DNA of 5,816 nucleotides, from the NCBI GenBank assembly GCA_018665505.1, contig JABJCS010000277.1:1-5816 (forward strand). The letters are read 5' to 3'. The notes beneath the pieces were generated by a model. That model had not been told where the DNA came from and made no database searches. It worked only from the letters and a program-made list of their open reading frames with translations. Positions 5,412-5,816 of this stretch are shown piece after piece. Positions within the stretch are counted from its first letter, which is position 1. Each line of letters opens with the position of its first letter. This DNA comes from Alphaproteobacteria bacterium. GTDB lineage: Bacteria; Pseudomonadota; Alphaproteobacteria; UBA8366. The position numbers and the translations under genes were made by a program.

Positions 5412-5816
5412 TCAGCTCCCGGCCACCGTCATACCGTCGATGCGGATCGTCGGCGCGTTGGTTCCGTACTTGAAGCGAAGATCGTCTGCCTGCCGTAAAT
5501 TCTGGAACATATCCTTGAGGTTCCCCGCAATAGTGACCTCGCTCACCGGATAAGCGATCTTGCCGCTTTCGATCCAGAAACCGGAAGCGCCCCGGCTATA
5601 GTCACCGGTCACCCCGTTGATCCCGAAGCCCATCAGCTCGGTCACGTAGAACCCTTCAGTGATATCGTATATCAGGTCTTCCGGCGAAGCCTTCCCGGCG
5701 GTCATATAGAGATTGGTGGTGCTAGGCGACGGCGGTGATGAGGTCCCACGAGACGCACGGCCATTACTGGTGAGGCCGAGTTTCCGCGCCGTCGCCAAAT
5801 CGAGGACCCAGTTCTC
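5412..5816 (-). CDS. pmbA: PmbA/TldE metalloprotease-family subunit (C-terminal 134 residues; 5' end outside window)
   Basis: The frame is open from the right window edge to a TGA at 5414-5412 and encodes the last 134 residues of PmbA (TldE). Recognisable stretches are WVLDLATARKLGL, the SRGTSSPPSPSTTNLYM segment, the hallmark GVTGDYSRGASGFWIESG, AYPVSEVTIAGNLKDM and the terminal YGTNAPTIRIDGMTVAG. TldD and PmbA form a cytosolic heterodimer that cleaves peptides and unfolded proteins, as in microcin B17 leader maturation. The catalytic zinc lies in TldD, and PmbA is the non-catalytic partner. The GDYSRGASG sequence, lacking the cysteine found at this point in TldD, favours PmbA over TldD. It is the first visible gene of the minus-strand cluster, and its final codons contain the ribosome-binding site of the dehydrogenase gene. 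Its promoter and N-terminal half are not in the window. Confidence 0.93.
   Translation of the reverse strand, partial: ENWVLDLATARKLGLTSNGRASRGTSSPPSPSTTNLYMTAGKASPEDLIYDITEGFYVTELMGFGINGVTGDYSRGASGFWIESGKIAYPVSEVTIAGNLKDMFQNLRQADDLRFKYGTNAPTIRIDGMTVAGS

Noticed and set aside
4466..5473. Long plus-strand open frame of 335 codons, plus other plus-strand frames at 4359-4739 and 4821-5255
   Set aside because: They lie antisense to the dehydrogenase and pmbA genes, whose proteins match known families throughout. The antisense products have arginine-rich, low-similarity composition typical of GC-rich shadow frames.

Overview
The window looks like an ordinary chromosomal segment of an alphaproteobacterium. 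The basis is the IF-1 protein type (ends ISYRFK), the small six-helix CDF transporter, the PmbA C-terminus and the moderately GC-rich, uniform codon use. This is inference from family resemblance; no rRNA or other taxonomic marker is present. I see no mobile element, tRNA, CRISPR array or phage gene, and no gene-free stretch longer than about 125 bp.

Layout, left to right. (1) The 3' end of an unidentified plus-strand gene (2-223) converges on infA (minus, 257-475). (2) An Lrp/AsnC-family regulator (minus) lies upstream of infA. (3) A 111-123 bp regulatory gap separates the regulator from a divergently transcribed 791-residue thiamine-diphosphate enzyme (1182-3557) of the homodimeric 2-oxoacid dehydrogenase E1 / transketolase-like type. 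(4) A minus-strand cluster enters from the right edge: pmbA (tldE, partial), then an isocitrate/isopropylmalate-type dehydrogenase beginning 4 nt after the pmbA stop, then, after about 88 bp, a short cation diffusion facilitator. The E1-like gene and this cluster converge at about 3558-3612.

How the genes may work together. The divergent Lrp plus E1-like pair resembles the arrangement I recall for mdeR/mdeB of Pseudomonas methionine catabolism, where an Lrp-type regulator controls a 2-oxobutyrate-handling E1. The parsimonious idea is a local amino-acid-responsive switch for oxidation of an amino-acid-derived 2-oxoacid. No methionine gamma-lyase, E2 or E3 gene is visible. The pmbA-dehydrogenase junction is tight enough for translational coupling, but their functional link is unknown.

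Two enzymes carry notable deviations at sites that matter. The dehydrogenase has Phe where the catalytic Tyr normally sits in the R-E-x-T-x-G-x-Y motif. The CDF transporter has an Asp/Asp plus Asp/Asn metal site and no C-terminal cytoplasmic domain. I do not see a clearly new multi-gene system; the best leads are the Lrp/E1 module and the Tyr-to-Phe dehydrogenase.
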